Of a stretch of 64,000 bases of DNA, positions 11,943 to 25,157 are shown piece by piece. Below the pieces are notes generated by a model, which saw nothing but the letters and a program-made list of their open reading frames with translations, was not told the origin of the DNA and ran no database searches. Both the position numbers and the translations under genes were made by a program. The DNA lies in NCBI GenBank assembly GCA_949825025.1, contig OX463784.1, positions 13,869,283 to 13,933,282 on the forward strand, given 5' to 3'. The DNA comes from Siphlonurus alternatus (taxonomy: Eukaryota; Arthropoda; Insecta; Ephemeroptera; Siphlonuridae). Numbering within the stretch: the stretch's first letter is position 1; the number at the start of each line of letters is the position of its first letter.

Positions 11943-12407
11943 ACCAAGGGGGAGAGGGGGGGCATACCAACCCAATCACCGTGTTAAAATATTTTTTTAA
12001 AGTTTATTATGTCTCATTATTTGTGTGTGTGGAAATACATTACTCGTTGGCTATCTCTAAGGATAACAAACATATTTTTTCAGATTTTTTGAAGCAGTAT
12101 TTCACATATTTTTTCCCGCGAAAAGTTGCTTTTCTATGGAGCGATGTCACGTGAGGCTTAGCGGGACGAGAAAAGCGCACTTGCATTGAAACCATATGGC
12201 GGCCATATTGGTGAGGAAAAATCGCTGCTCGTTTAAATCGCTGAGGGATAGCGATTTTTCCTCGCTAATATGGCTGCCATATGATTTTACTGCAAGTGCG
12301 CTTTTTCCGCCCCCGCCAAGCCTCACGTGACATCGCTCCATGGAAAAGCGCCGTCTTTAAGGGTACTTGTAGGTCGTCTCGACTCCCCCTCTCCCTTTTC
12401 CCTTGGT
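11943..12407. mobile_element. Family E palindromic MITE
   Basis: Outer ends AACCAAGGGGGAGAGGGGG and CCCCCTCTCCC...CCCTTGG. Inner near-palindrome at about 12130-12350: GGAGCGATGTCACGTGAGGC and GCCTCACGTGACATCGCTCC, then AAAGCGCACTTGCA and its mirror, with ATATGGC(G/A)GCCATAT close to the centre. It is GC-richer than its surroundings. No terminal duplication was resolved. Confidence 0.8.
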
Positions 12408-12696
12408 GATGCTATATAGGGTTAATAGAACTTAATAGGCAAATTATAATATTGATTCTGTGAGATTCTATAAGTGTTCTTAAAATTCTCAACTTTTTTG
12501 TAAATTATTCACTCTTTCGCATTATATAATTATGCACGTATCGCTCTTAAATATTAGAATACTGAATGGATTTTCAGCATTTTTATTTTCACCTTACAGT
12601 ACTTATATTTATTGTCTTGGTTTTGCAACTGTAGCTTAGTAAATAATAATTCAGTTTGTTCGGAGTTTACAGGATTCAGTACATTAAATGTGCTAA

Positions 12697-13023
12697 TGGA
12701 AAACATACATGAAAAAAAAAAATTATTGCAGAACTGAATAGAGCCAATAGAGGGTACCAAATAATGTTACTCAGAAGGTTTTTTAGATTTTTTTGAGTCC
12801 CGGAACTATTTTTAAATAATTATTGAAAGTTCTGTGATTTCTGAATCCTGAATAAAAAATATAGAGACTGGACGCCTATTGACACCTCCAGGGGGCGTGG
12901 CCGCACTTTAATAATTATTTAAAAATATTTCTGGATTTCAAAAAAATCTGAAAAAATTCAGAGTAGCATAATTTGGTACCCTCTGTTCATTTCTGCAATA
13001 AAAAATTGTCATAATGTTGTCCA
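12697..13023. mobile_element. Family A-prime MITE (sister subfamily of A)
   Basis: The right end, read in reverse, is TGGACAACATTATGACAATT followed by TTATTGCAGAAATGAA. The left end is a mutated form (TGGAAAACATACATGAAAAA). Inside, the GAGTCCCGGAACTATTTTTA and AATTATTGAAAGT blocks match family A, but the termini differ completely from A, and the two TGACGTCA cores are replaced by unrelated sequence (about 12835-12905). Confidence 0.75.
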
Positions 13024-13664
13024 TTGAAATTTTTATTTCCAGTACTTTTAGGTACATTTTTTTACTGATTAAAGAAAGACAAATTAAGTACAAAAATTTT
13101 CCTTTAACTTTTATTTAAAATTTTGCATTTTCACGGGGATATTAAATTAACTTCAACTGTAGGTATTAGTTATACACTACCCCCTTGGTAATTGTATAAC
13201 ATAATTAATAATCCTTTGGATTTAGTTCGTTGGGCATCAGTGCACTGGAATAATGCAGTTGAAAATGATGTTAATGTATTAAGGAGCATGTTAATATATA
13301 GGCCAGTAGCGTATTAGTGGTTCTTATCACATAGTTGGCAGCTCTATGTGTTAAAATATAATTAACTGTATAATGCTATATAAAAAAATGTATTAAAAAA
13401 TAGTATTGTAATAACCACATTACATTTTATGTTGTAACTCCCTAATGGAATTTTTTATTGTTGGTCATTTGGTTAAAAAAAATGTAAAACCCAACAACAA
13501 AATAAATAGTAATAATTATAAATGTTAATATTTCTATATGGTTCATAATATTTTTTGAAACTTATTCATGTTACGCACTGTTATCTTTTTAGCGGAAAAA
13601 TAGATTTAATTTAAATTCAATTCAATTTCAAATTTTTTTAATCTTTCCAAAAGACAAGTCAACA
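13024..13664. other. AT-rich DNA without recognised features
   Basis: Nothing recognisable beyond short low-complexity tracts. Confidence 0.5.
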
Positions 13665-13985
13665 ATAGAGTATTGTCCTCAATTTTTTTTATTGCAGAAA
13701 TGGATAGAGGGTGCAAAGTTATGCTACCCTGATTTTTTTTTAGATTTTTTAGAGCCCGGGAACTATTTTTAAAAAATTATTGAAAGTCCTTTTCGTGACG
13801 TCACGAGACGCCGTTCCTTAAGAAAAAGATAGGACTTGTCGCCGCGTGACGTCACAAAAAGGACTTTCAATAATTTTTTAAAAATAGTTCCAGGTCTCAA
13901 AAAAATCGGGAAAAAAATCAGGGTAGCATAACTTTGCACCCTCTATCCATTTCTGCAATAAAAAAAATTGAGGACAATACTCCAT
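13665..13985. mobile_element. Family A palindromic MITE (A3)
   Basis: Ends ATAGAGTATTGTCCTCAA and TTGAGGACAATACTCCAT, both well preserved, with two GTGACGTCAC sites in the core. Nearly identical to the copy at 5878, including the shared ATAGAG variant at the left end, so the two are close relatives. Confidence 0.9.
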
Positions 13986-14088
13986 ACACATTTTATAATA
14001 TAGTAATCACATTACACAGGGAGTTTTGTTAAATATTCAGTCTCTCTCAAAAAAATTGTCAATTTTGTAACCATGCTTTAAAAAAAAA

Positions 14089-14280
14089 ATAACATTTCAC
14101 TTTCTTCTTATAAATATGAATGTTTTCTTCACTTTTAATATCCTCAGGTAAATTATTATAAAATCTTGGAGCTGAGTACTTAAGAACATGTTCATAAGCA
14201 GTCGTTCTATGACATTCTGGGACATACGTATCTTTATGTCGTGTATTATACAAATGAGTAAGCTTAGAATTAGTAAAATA
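14089..14280 (-). pseudogene. Non-LTR retrotransposon RT ORF, C-terminal remnant
   Basis: Within an open frame on the minus strand, about 64 codons match the typical tail of LINE reverse-transcriptase proteins: HLYNTRHKD, then a block ending YSAPRFYNNLPEDIKSEENI, then a lysine-rich KKKVKCYFFF end. The NTR motif, the N-x-LP motif and the basic C-terminus are in the expected order and spacing for jockey/CR1/L2-like ORF2 tails. No reverse-transcriptase core (YADD) or endonuclease is seen upstream. Sequence on the higher-coordinate side is AT-rich and unrelated, so this is a severely truncated or decayed 3' end. Confidence 0.65.
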
Positions 14281-14409
14281 ATGAGGACTTTTTAAAAAAA
14301 AAAAAATAATAATTAATTTTGTTAAAATTAATTTGATATGAAAATTATTTTGTTTAGATTTTTCATTAATGCTATAAAAGAAAGCAATCATTTTTATTTT
14401 ATGATACAA

Positions 14410-16140
14410 AAATTCATTACAATATAATTTGATATTAGTTTAAAGAATGTAATTATTACCTTGTTTGGTCCATTTAATTAATGTAGCAATTTATTATTAA
14501 ACGTGCCTTTTAATGAAAATATTAAATTCTATTTATACACTATCGATTTTTTTGTTACATAAATTTTTTATATATTTAACACAACCTCTATTTGCAAATG
14601 ACATTATTAGACAATTTTATCAACTTCGTGACTGTATTCAATTCCTTATCACCTGGCAAATTAGCCATCTAATCGACAAATAATGATTCTTTATATTATT
14701 TTATATTACTCTATTTTCCATTCATAAAATTGCCTGATTGCTAATGTATTTTAGATAGCTTTATACATTGTCATTACATTAGAGATTCTATTTTTTTTTT
14801 TTTTTTTTTACTTTATTGCATATTCGTTTTTAATATAAATATAAAAAAGGGAGTTAGTTACTGATTATTTTAATTTTAGCCAATTTTTAAATTATTTTGA
14901 GTTATCATTACTATATCTCAAATTTTTTAAATTTATAATTTAATGCTATAAACTTTAGGTAATAATTGATTTAAATAAAAAACCAAGTAAAATTATTAAT
15001 AAGCAATATAATTATTATAAAAAATAATAAATAAATAATTGTTTTTATTTAATTGAAATATTTTTAAATAAAAATATAATTAAAGTTTATTTAATTTTAA
15101 TTGTTTCTAAAAAAAATTGTATTTTGAAATTTGTAAATGATTAAAGTAAAAAAATATAATGCAAAGATTGAAATATACGCAATTTCATGTTAATTACCGT
15201 TGTGATATGATTTTGACTAAAATCAGTACGTGGTTTCATTTACCTTGAACCATACGTAGCCGTAAACCGAAAGTGACAAAAAAGGCGCATATGAAGTGTC
15301 ATTACTTTTCAGACCAAATAAGAAAAAAAACAAAATATATTCAACTTAAATGATGAATGCGTCATGGAGCTGGACTAGAGATAATTAATGTCATCTAGGC
15401 ATGACTACGATCTAAATTAGGTAATTAATTGAGAAAGTTGTTATAAATATTTATACAACCAGAAAGAAATCTTAACTCTCTTTCATAAAGATTCCATCCC
15501 ATTTCCTCACGTCATCCTTTCTTAAGTTTTAAAAGTTTATAAATGCAAATATTATGTCATTTTATTTCTACATTTTTTTAATAGTTATGTCTTTATCTTA
15601 CTCGTAAAAAAAAAAAACGCTTTAAAAATAATAACAAAATTATCATAATTTCATATATATATGCGTACATAAAAGCGTATCTTCACATGGCTTAAATACC
15701 ATTGTTATCACACGAAAATTGAGCCTTATATTCAATTTGTAATACATAATATTAATATCATATTTACGCGATGAAATGTTTTACTTGTCATATCTGTACG
15801 GTTCTACAATTAATGCATCACTTTTCAAGCAACATTTAAAAGTATTTACTAAGTAATCCATTAGCAGTTGTGACGATTTATTCCGATAATTATGACAATT
15901 TTACTAAAAATTTAGAACATAATATACATTATATACGTATACAATTAAAAAATCATCATAAATAAAGAATACATTTACTGAAAATATAATCAGTATTAAT
16001 CAGCAAATATTTTTTTTTGTTTTATAAAATTAATTCAAGTAATTATAATTTTATAACAAAAAATCTGAAAAAAAAATCACGAGAATATATAGTAACAAAA
16101 TAGTAGTACTCACCAAAATATACTATAAATATCAAAAGTA
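14410..16140. other. AT-rich DNA without recognised features
   Basis: Contains a poly-T run at about 14791-14810 and many short AT repeats. No gene recognised. Confidence 0.5.
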
Positions 16141-16345
16141 GCCAAGTTTTAGGCGATGGACACATGTTGTGACAGGTTGATTTCACCACGCTCGAACACG
16201 CTTGCTAGCGGGCAGAGCAAGAGCGAATAATACGAGGTGTTTCCACGCAGCTCGTATGGCCGATACTGTTCAGTTTACAATAATAGTCCGAAGTTCTCTT
16301 CGCTCGAGATACCGGCGTCTGCGCGTCTCGCTCCCCACTTCCTGT
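16140..16345. other. GC-richer island, unassigned
   Basis: Clearly richer in G+C and CpG than the kilobases on either side, for example CGCTCGAACACGCTTGC and CGATACTG...CGCTCGAGATACCGGCG. It could be an old transposon end, a SINE or a promoter. The 72-codon frame through it (16202-16420) has no recognisable domain. I cannot choose among these. Confidence 0.3.
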
Positions 16346-16419
16346 GTTCTATCGGAGTATCACAGATTTACATATAAAATAATTTGTGTAATCAAAATAT
16401 TATACGTCTTAAAGTTTTA

Positions 16420-17258
16420 AATAAATTACTAATTTGAAATATGGTAAAATGTGTGAATTTTTAAATGTGGAAAATAAAAGTGTATTTCAGTTTTCTTTTT
16501 GAACAATCTGCATATAAATACCTCATATTCTTATATTATACTAACAAGTATTTAATGCTGCACAAATTTTTAACACTACTTGATTTGTTAGAAACTGCAG
16601 CCTATAATAGAGACCTTACATTTATAATTTTCAAAACGACTATATTTTGATCTACACATTTTCGCAACCCCCCTCAAAAAATAAAATAAAGATAACCACA
16701 GCTTTATATACATATAGATGTTTACAAACATAGCAGAGGGAAAAAAATGCTTTCCCGAAGAGACCTGACCTTTCTTTGTATATATTATATTATAGTGACT
16801 TTATTCGACATGTAAAATTAATAACATGAAGTGCTGAGAAAACTATGGAAACCTTAAATACAATGGACTGGATATAATTATTTATCAATATGTTAATAAA
16901 AAGGGGACATTTCAATCTATATAATACCAATTCTTAATGTTTGTCAAACTAATTTTTACAAAATACGAGCTTAATTTGCCATTCTTTAGTTGAAAAGTGA
17001 AAATTTATATTAATTATTATTTTTCCATAAGCTTATTATAAACTAAATAATTTTAAACATTAAATAATCCCTATATATATTTTAATAATATTACGCAAAT
17101 AACTGAAGCTGTTGTATAATTTTATCAAAGAAATATATTTGAAATGCCATTCACCAAGCATAATTCATGTATACACGGAAAAATATTCTATAAGTCATGG
17201 AAAATATGGAAATATTACTGTGAGGTGATTGATAACATAATGATCACTTATAAACCGA
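16420..17258. other. AT-rich DNA without recognised features
   Basis: No gene or clear repeat recognised. Confidence 0.5.
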
Positions 17259-17266
17259 ATACCATG

Positions 17267-17433
17267 CAGGCTCGGACTGGGAAGCTATAAAAGCCAATCA
17301 GGGCCAAATATTACAGTCAACAGGGAACACCTGGAAGAGGACTGAGGCCATTTTTTCTCTGCTCTCTGTGTTAAAAACCAGAAATGGTCAGTCGGGGATC
17401 CTTGATCCAGCCTTATGACCAGTCTGAGCTTGT
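17267..17433. mobile_element. hAT-like MITE (family P)
   Basis: Left end CAGGCTCGGACTGGG; right end CCAGTCTGAGCTTG(T), its imperfect complement. Flanks ATACCATG (17259-17266) and ATACCACT (17434-17441) look like a diverged 8-bp target duplication. A SINE-like motif (CTGAAGTTTCCACGGTTCCC) follows immediately on the right. Confidence 0.6.
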
Positions 17434-18323
17434 ATACCACTGACTGAAGTTTCCACGGTTCCCGCAGTTAAAACTGTATAAAAAAAAATCTGAGATGGAT
17501 TTCTCTAAGCCAAAACCAATACATTTCGAATGAAACTTTAATGTTAGATTTTCGGAAGCTCCAGGCGCAATGTGGTTTCATAAAAAATATAAATTAATAA
17601 TTATTTTTTCAGTGTAAGAAAATACCACACCATAACGAATTTCTAGAACTTCACTGATTTATAAACTTAACATGGAGGTTGATACAGTTTTTAATTAGCT
17701 CTTTATCTAAAGATTTTAGAGACAAAGGAAGCAAGGATTAAGTCTAAATTCCTCTTGTAGGACAATGGGATTATACCTAACAAAGTTTGCTGTTCAAGCT
17801 CTCTTAGCTAACTTTTTTAACTGTATATTAAATTTTAATCCGATTAAAATACCTTTTGTCTTCATAAATATTATTAAAGATATTTGTAAATTTAAATTTT
17901 AGATTATATTACAATTCATTGATGGAGTAAAGTTATATAAATAACTGCTGCATGGTCAGTGGTATCACAATTTAAATTAGTGCTTTTTTCCATCTTAGTG
18001 ACAAGCGCTGGTCTTAATTTTGATTTATAAATTTAATTGAATTTTAATTAATTAAATATTAGTTTCAAAGCTTCGCTCCAGAGTTTATTATTATATGTAA
18101 TAATATTAAATGTGTGTTGCTGTTTTAACTTAATGCATAATATTAAAGTGTATATATTGTAACAATTATTTTTAATTTTTTTTTTTTTCAAAAAATTAAA
18201 TAACTTGCTGTAGACAATTGATACTTAACATATATTAAAAAAATAATTTATATTTGTTATAAAAATTATAGATATAATTAAATGGTAGCAAATATATCCA
18301 TTAAAATGTAATCATTAATGCAA

Positions 18324-18571
18324 TTATTTTTGTCATTATAACTGATGGCATTTAATTTTAATAAGATGAAATCGGTATTGCATTATATTAATATAAATAA
18401 ACAATGCTCATCCGAATTAATTTTATAAATCTGTTTCGATATGTGTATTATTTTTGTCATTATAACTGAAAACATTTAATTTTAATAAGATGAAATCGGT
18501 ATTGCATTATATTAATATAAATAAACAATGTTCATCCGAATTAATTTTATAAATCTGTTTCGATATGTGTA
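18324..18571 (+). repeat. Tandem duplication, 124-bp unit x2
   Basis: Unit 1 (18324-18447) and unit 2 (18448-18571) both begin TTATTTTTGTCATTATAACT and end TTTCGATATGTGTA. Only a few substitutions separate them (GATGGC versus GAAAAC; GCTCATCC versus GTTCATCC), so the duplication is recent. Confidence 0.9.
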
Positions 18572-18862
18572 GAATGTTAAATCTGACAAAATTTAGAACT
18601 GCAGCATAAAATAATCATCAAGGTGGATACTCATGCGGATAGATCTTCTCTACTCCGTGATAAAAAAAAAGTATAGCATTATAATTTCTTAAAAACACTT
18701 TGGCAACGCTTTTCTCTTTTCTTTTTTTTTTAAGGATATTCGATCTTTTCAAAAGAAATACGAAGTAGAATTTTTCTTGCGTCGTGTTCAACAAATCGCC
18801 TTTAGGGCTGAGAGCTCCCCTTGGTTTTTAGCTGCTTGTATGTCACCTTTCCCGCGGCGGCG

Positions 18863-18865
<3 letters not shown>

Positions 18866-18928
<63 letters not shown>
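18866..18928. repeat. (CT)n microsatellite
   Basis: CT dinucleotide run ending CTTCTCTC. Confidence 0.95.
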
Positions 18929-19300
18929 ATTCTTTTCCTTCTTCAAAGCTTCGTACTTTTCCTCTAAAAAAAAAAAGCTTCACGATAGAATCCATAAATA
19001 ATATTACAGTTTAAGTTTCTATATTTTACAATATAAAATGTCATAAGATCTCGTTGAATAAGCTGTAGATGCTTAGCATTTTGTTAGAGTTTTATGTGTT
19101 TGAGAATGAATTTAAATAATGATACTTTGTCCAATATATGACTGTGCTATCTGTGTGTTGTCTTAATTGCAGTATAATGGAAGCGTGATTAACTTAAACA
19201 TCTCAGCATGGCAAGATCTTCTTACCAAAATTGTAAATTTGCATCTTTGTGTCGAAACTGCAGCAAATGAGGCAGGAATAATGCATGTCGATTTCAAACA

Positions 19301-19629
19301 ATGGAGTATCGACCTCAAAATTTTTATTGCAAAAATGGATAGAGGCTGCAAAGTTATGCTACCCTGATTTTTTCAGATTTTTTACAGCCCTGGAAGAGGC
19401 TGGAAGTATTTTTAATAAATTATTGAAAGTCCTTTTTGTGACGTCACGCGGCAGCAAGTCCTATCCTTTTCTTAAGTAGAGGCGTCTCGTGACGTCACAA
19501 AAAGGACTTTCAATAATTTTTTAAAAATACTTCCAGGGCTGTAAAAAATCTGAAAAAAATCAGGGTAGCATAACTTTGCACCCTCTATCCATTTTTGCAA
19601 TAAAAAAAACTGAGGTCGATATACTCCAT
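19301..19629. mobile_element. Family A palindromic MITE (A4)
   Basis: Ends ATGGAGTATCGACCTCAAAA and CTGAGGTCGATATACTCCAT. It has the common internal blocks and two GTGACGTCAC sites. A small insertion (GAAGAGGCTG) in the left arm is absent from the right arm and from other copies. Confidence 0.9.
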
Positions 19630-19631
19630 CT

Positions 19632-20160
19632 AACGGGAGAGAGGGTGAAGTATGTCAATGTTGATTGGGACTTAAAATTTTCTATAAAGATCAATCTTTC
19701 TCTAATCTGATTATCTAATTATCATGCTTTTAAAAAATTACCTAACAAGCAAATATCATTTATAATACATTTAAGATTTAATGCATTTAAAAAAATAATG
19801 TTGATCACCTTTATACATTTGATTTTACTGTTGTAAAAAAAGCTATTTTAAAAAAAAAATGTGCCCTTTATAAAATGAAGAAAACTGTAACTCAAATAGC
19901 GTTGAACATTTTTTAACACATTTCATCCGACATCCCATCAACCCACAACATTCATTCACACAAAGAGATGCATACTTTACAGGAGTAAAACATTATTTTT
20001 ATTGTGCAACGCTTTTAACACGACAATGCAACTGCTGTATAGAGTAAAATGTGATGTCTTTTTGTGACAGAAGTGGACGGACTTCAGCGATTTTATGTTA
20101 AAAAAAAAATTGAGTTCGGGTCATTATTTTCTTCGTATTTCGGAACGATAAAATCCCAGC
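19632..20160. other. AT-rich DNA without recognised features
   Basis: No gene or clear repeat recognised. Confidence 0.5.
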
Positions 20161-20161
20161 G

Positions 20162-20277
20162 TAATTCACGAAGAGAGTTATCCAGGTTTCTCACTAACCA
20201 CGTTTAGTGTCATTGAATTAGACTGGCGTTAACCGCAGTTAGTGAGAAACCTGGATAACTTTCTGGATAACTCTTAG
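20162..20277. mobile_element. Family G-related palindrome (G1)
   Basis: Inverted arms GAGTTATCCAGGTTTCTCAC...TAACCACGTTTAG and CGCAGTTAGTGAGAAACCTG...GATAACT. The left end has ATTCACGAAG as in family G. Overall it matches family G in the AGGTTTCT-(AA)CCACG core but is diverged. Confidence 0.65.
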
Positions 20278-20279
20278 AT

Positions 20280-20914
20280 GAGGTTTTAATCAAGTTTATG
20301 TATTCAATTAAAGTAGATGACAAATCAGCTGTTCGGGTAATTTGTAAATATTATGTGTTTTTAAGTATAATAATGCTATAATATATTGTTTAAAATATTG
20401 TAATGTGTACATTTAACTTTATATTTTATTTTGATCCCTCCTTACATTAAAAAAAGTATTAAAATAATTTTTAAAGGATCTCACATATATATTGTTACTT
20501 TTGGAATTTTTATTTGATTGAAAATATGAGTCACAAGTCACAAGGGAATTAGTGTACATACAACGAGCATAAAAAATAAAATTTAAGGGGCAAGTTATGC
20601 AAACATCTCTACACATAGCTTGAAACAGTTGCATACAAATAGGCGTTTTATAAAACTAATGATTTTGTAAGTGAAATCTTCAACTGTACAAATTTTGTAA
20701 CATATATGGAATTTTTGGTTGCAAACTAAAATAAATAAATAATTAAAACAATTGCGATAAAAGGACTCATAATATTGTTTATAATTCCCCCGTAATTAAT
20801 TCACATATATAATGTATATAGTTAGTGCTCAGGTATAATTGTCTTATCATTGCATAATTCTCCTCCTTCCCCCCATACCTGAGTCATGCATGCATTGACT
20901 AACATGACTTTACA
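20280..20914. other. AT-rich DNA without recognised features
   Basis: No gene or clear repeat recognised. Confidence 0.5.
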
Positions 20915-21075
20915 CTTTTAACTTCCCAGCTTTTTCTTGAACCTGACCTATAGCAATGCTATCAATTTTGTGTGTCTTTCCCAAATCCATCACATAATAC
21001 ATCTGATTGAGGAAACCATGGAAACCTCAGTCAGGATGGTCGATAAATCAATCACTTCCTAGCTTTGGGTGTTAT
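20915..21075 (+). repeat. SINE-like dispersed repeat (S-related)
   Basis: Contains ACTTCCCAGCTTTTTCTTGA, ACCTGACCTA and GGAAACCATGGAAACCTCAG. The same strings in order occur at 22575-22920 (interrupted by a MITE), and the GGAAAC-type core is shared with 5S-SINE bodies at 33130 and 50350. Probably a SINE fragment. Confidence 0.5.
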
Positions 21076-21522
21076 TTAGCTGACTTTCATGTGAAAAATT
21101 TAATCGTTTATAACTTCAATGTAATAAGTACATAAACTTTAAAAGAAAATTTAAGTGAATGAAGTAATAGTAAGAATTTTATTTGTATGTACTGTATAAA
21201 GCTCATTCGATCATGTTACTTTTTTTTTATTGAACGATAAATCAATTTAATGTCAAAGACGATGTTACTTTTACAAATGGACAAATGACATTTTGACTGA
21301 TAATATACTTATGTCTTTTTTATAACTGACATGTCAATTTATTTAAACAATATAAATAAATTTTATAGTAAATCCTTTTTTTTTATATATATTGTGGAAA
21401 ACAATATATTTCAATGTATAAAATAAAATCAATAAAATTGGTGATGCATTAGTTTAACTACATATTGCTGGCAGTATACTTCGATTTCTTTATGATGAGC
21501 AAAAAAGCTTTTTACTCTTTCA

Positions 21523-21525
<3 letters not shown>

Positions 21526-21584
<59 letters not shown>
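21526..21584. repeat. (CT)n-(AT)n compound microsatellite
   Basis: CT run 21526-21560 passing directly into an AT run 21561-21584. Confidence 0.95.
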
Positions 21585-22202
21585 TTACTCAAAGAAGGGC
21601 ATTGGGGTAATGGGATAAGAAGCAAAACTTTTCTAAAAGGTAGAAGAATAAAAAAAAATGAGCAAGTCTTTCTTAAAGTTTATTTATTTGAAAGCTTTTC
21701 TTAAGATAACATTGAAATTCAATCATACTCACTTTTTTTGCTCACTTTTTATGATATAAATATAATGTGATATTAAATCTCTTGTCAAAATATAATAATA
21801 GAAAAAAAAATATCTAATGGATTTTTCTATCAAAATTGTCGTAAATTGTTATTTTTAAATCGACTTTATAACAAGTCATTCTTGCTTGCTTTAACTCTTC
21901 TCGATCATTATACAATTTTAATTCAGTTTTTTTATTATATATCTTTAGTTTCTTCCATATGTTGAAACTCAAGTATTCAGTGCTGGAATGCTTTTATTTT
22001 TCAATGAATACTTCAGAATTTAAGTACTCTATCAAGAGGTTTTGATGCAAAAATGGCCTTTATGTGTATGTGAAATAAGATCGCATTTAATTATAAATAA
22101 TATTCTTGGTATTACTGATATATTATAGGTCGGAACACTATATACTGTAGTAAGGTGTATGAAGGTTAAAATAATATTGCACTTGTAAATTATTATAATA
22201 TG

Positions 22203-22245
<43 letters not shown>

Positions 22246-22565
22246 ACTGTTTAAAATTCTTATAATGTTTGTATTATAGTCATGCAAAACATTTTAAATT
22301 ATTTGGCTCTAATTTTGTAAGAATATGAATAATTGTTGAAGTTTTTATATATTATAGTAATGTAACTGCCAAACGTACAATGTTAATATTATGTAAGATG
22401 TATAATACACAAAAATAAATCTCGAAAAAATAAAAGACTAATTAGAATTTTATTTTATACATCCTTTGTTTTAATGGTTGAAATCTTTTTATCATTTACC
22501 TCGATAAAATTTAGTTTTTTTTTTATTTACCTTCCCTCAACTAAACCCTCTGTTTTAGGGTACTG
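21585..22565. other. AT-rich DNA with one (AT)n tract
   Basis: Contains an alternating AT run at about 22206-22242; nothing else recognised. Confidence 0.5.
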
Positions 22566-22929
22566 GTTACACGTGACTGAACGTAACTTCCCAGCTTATT
22601 GTGAACCCGACCTAGCATGTTGTTTAGGGTTTTGTGTGTTCCTTTCAAACCGGGGAAGTCATGGGCTACAGCAATCCACCTCAGCATACGTTTAGCTGTA
22701 ACCATGGTGGCTCTATTTACTATGGTGGTGACACGGATAAGACCCATGTATAAGGCTCAGCCAATCAGAGAGCATAATTTTTGTCACGTGACTGCAATTA
22801 CGCTCGGTGATTGGATCAAAAGTGGAACAGTTTACGCGCGAAATTTGAAAATTGGCGATCGTGACTGCACCATAGTAGAGCCACCATGGCTGTAACCGAA
22901 GAAACCATGGAAATTTCAGCAAATAAAAA

Positions 22930-22930
<1 letters not shown>
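22566..22930 (+). repeat. SINE-like repeat interrupted by MITE K
   Basis: AACTTCCCAGCTTATTGTGA, ACCCGACCTA and TTTGTGTGTTCCTTTC before the MITE, and GAAACCATGGAAATTTCAG after it, continue the order seen at 20915-21075. This supports a single SINE-like unit split by insertion. Confidence 0.55.
22703..22888. mobile_element. Palindromic MITE K with perfect 8-bp TSD
   Basis: Ends CATGGTGGCTCTATTTACTA and TAGTAGAGCCACCATG, with CTATGGTGGTGACACG mirrored by GTGACTGCACCATAG. The octamer GCTGTAAC lies on both sides (22695-22702 and 22889-22896), a perfect 8-bp target duplication consistent with a hAT-type MITE. Confidence 0.8.
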
Positions 22931-24486
<1,556 letters not shown>

Positions 24487-24820
24487 CACTCTTTAAAATA
24501 TTGTATTACAGTATTTTCTATTTTTCTATTTTCATTAGCCTGTACAATAATTATTTCATCAATTAAATTAGTGGAACATAATAATTTATTACTAGCAATT
24601 AGAAAATTACTATTAAAAACTGAATTTCAATATATTTCACATACATAGAAACCTTAATAAATCGAGTAATATAAAATAATATTAACGAAGAAGTTATTCT
24701 GAAAGAAAACCAGGTTTCTCACTTTATTCACCATCCACGTTTGTATTAATTTTCAGTATGTTAGCCATGGTAGGAGCAGAAAAAAGACGGTTTTCTCTGG
24801 TAAGAGGAATATATATTAAT

Positions 24821-24951
24821 GGGGGCGATTCATGAAGCAGTTAGCCAGGTTTCTAACCACGTTTAGCTTAACCATGTTTTTCAGGTAGTTTAACACGTAA
24901 AACAGGTATAGTTAATTAGAAACCTAGCTAACTGCTTCGTGAATCGCACCC
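24821..24951. mobile_element. Family G palindromic MITE (G2)
   Basis: A hairpin of about 131 bp. Left GGGGGCGATTCATGAAGCAG...TTAGCCAGGTTTCTAACC, right its complement ending CTTCGTGAATCGCACCC. Central ACGTTTAGCTTAACC is also self-complementary with the right side. Confidence 0.85.
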
Positions 24952-25157
24952 ATTTGTCTTTAATTTATGTTCTTTGTCCAGCATGCAGTGTTAACGGTGG
25001 GAGGGTCTTGCCATTTTAAATTTTGTAGTAAATTACTGCCACCTAGTGTTGACAAATACGAAACCTTCTTATGAAACTACTTAAAAGTTCTCAACTTTCA
25101 CAGCAGAGGGTTAGTAGTATATTTTAGGGAGGGGGTTGGTTTTGGAAGCAGACAAGT

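Noticed and set aside
14059..14409. Full-length LINE ORF
   Set aside because: Only the last 60 or so codons resemble a reverse-transcriptase ORF tail; no YADD, endonuclease or 5' part is present.
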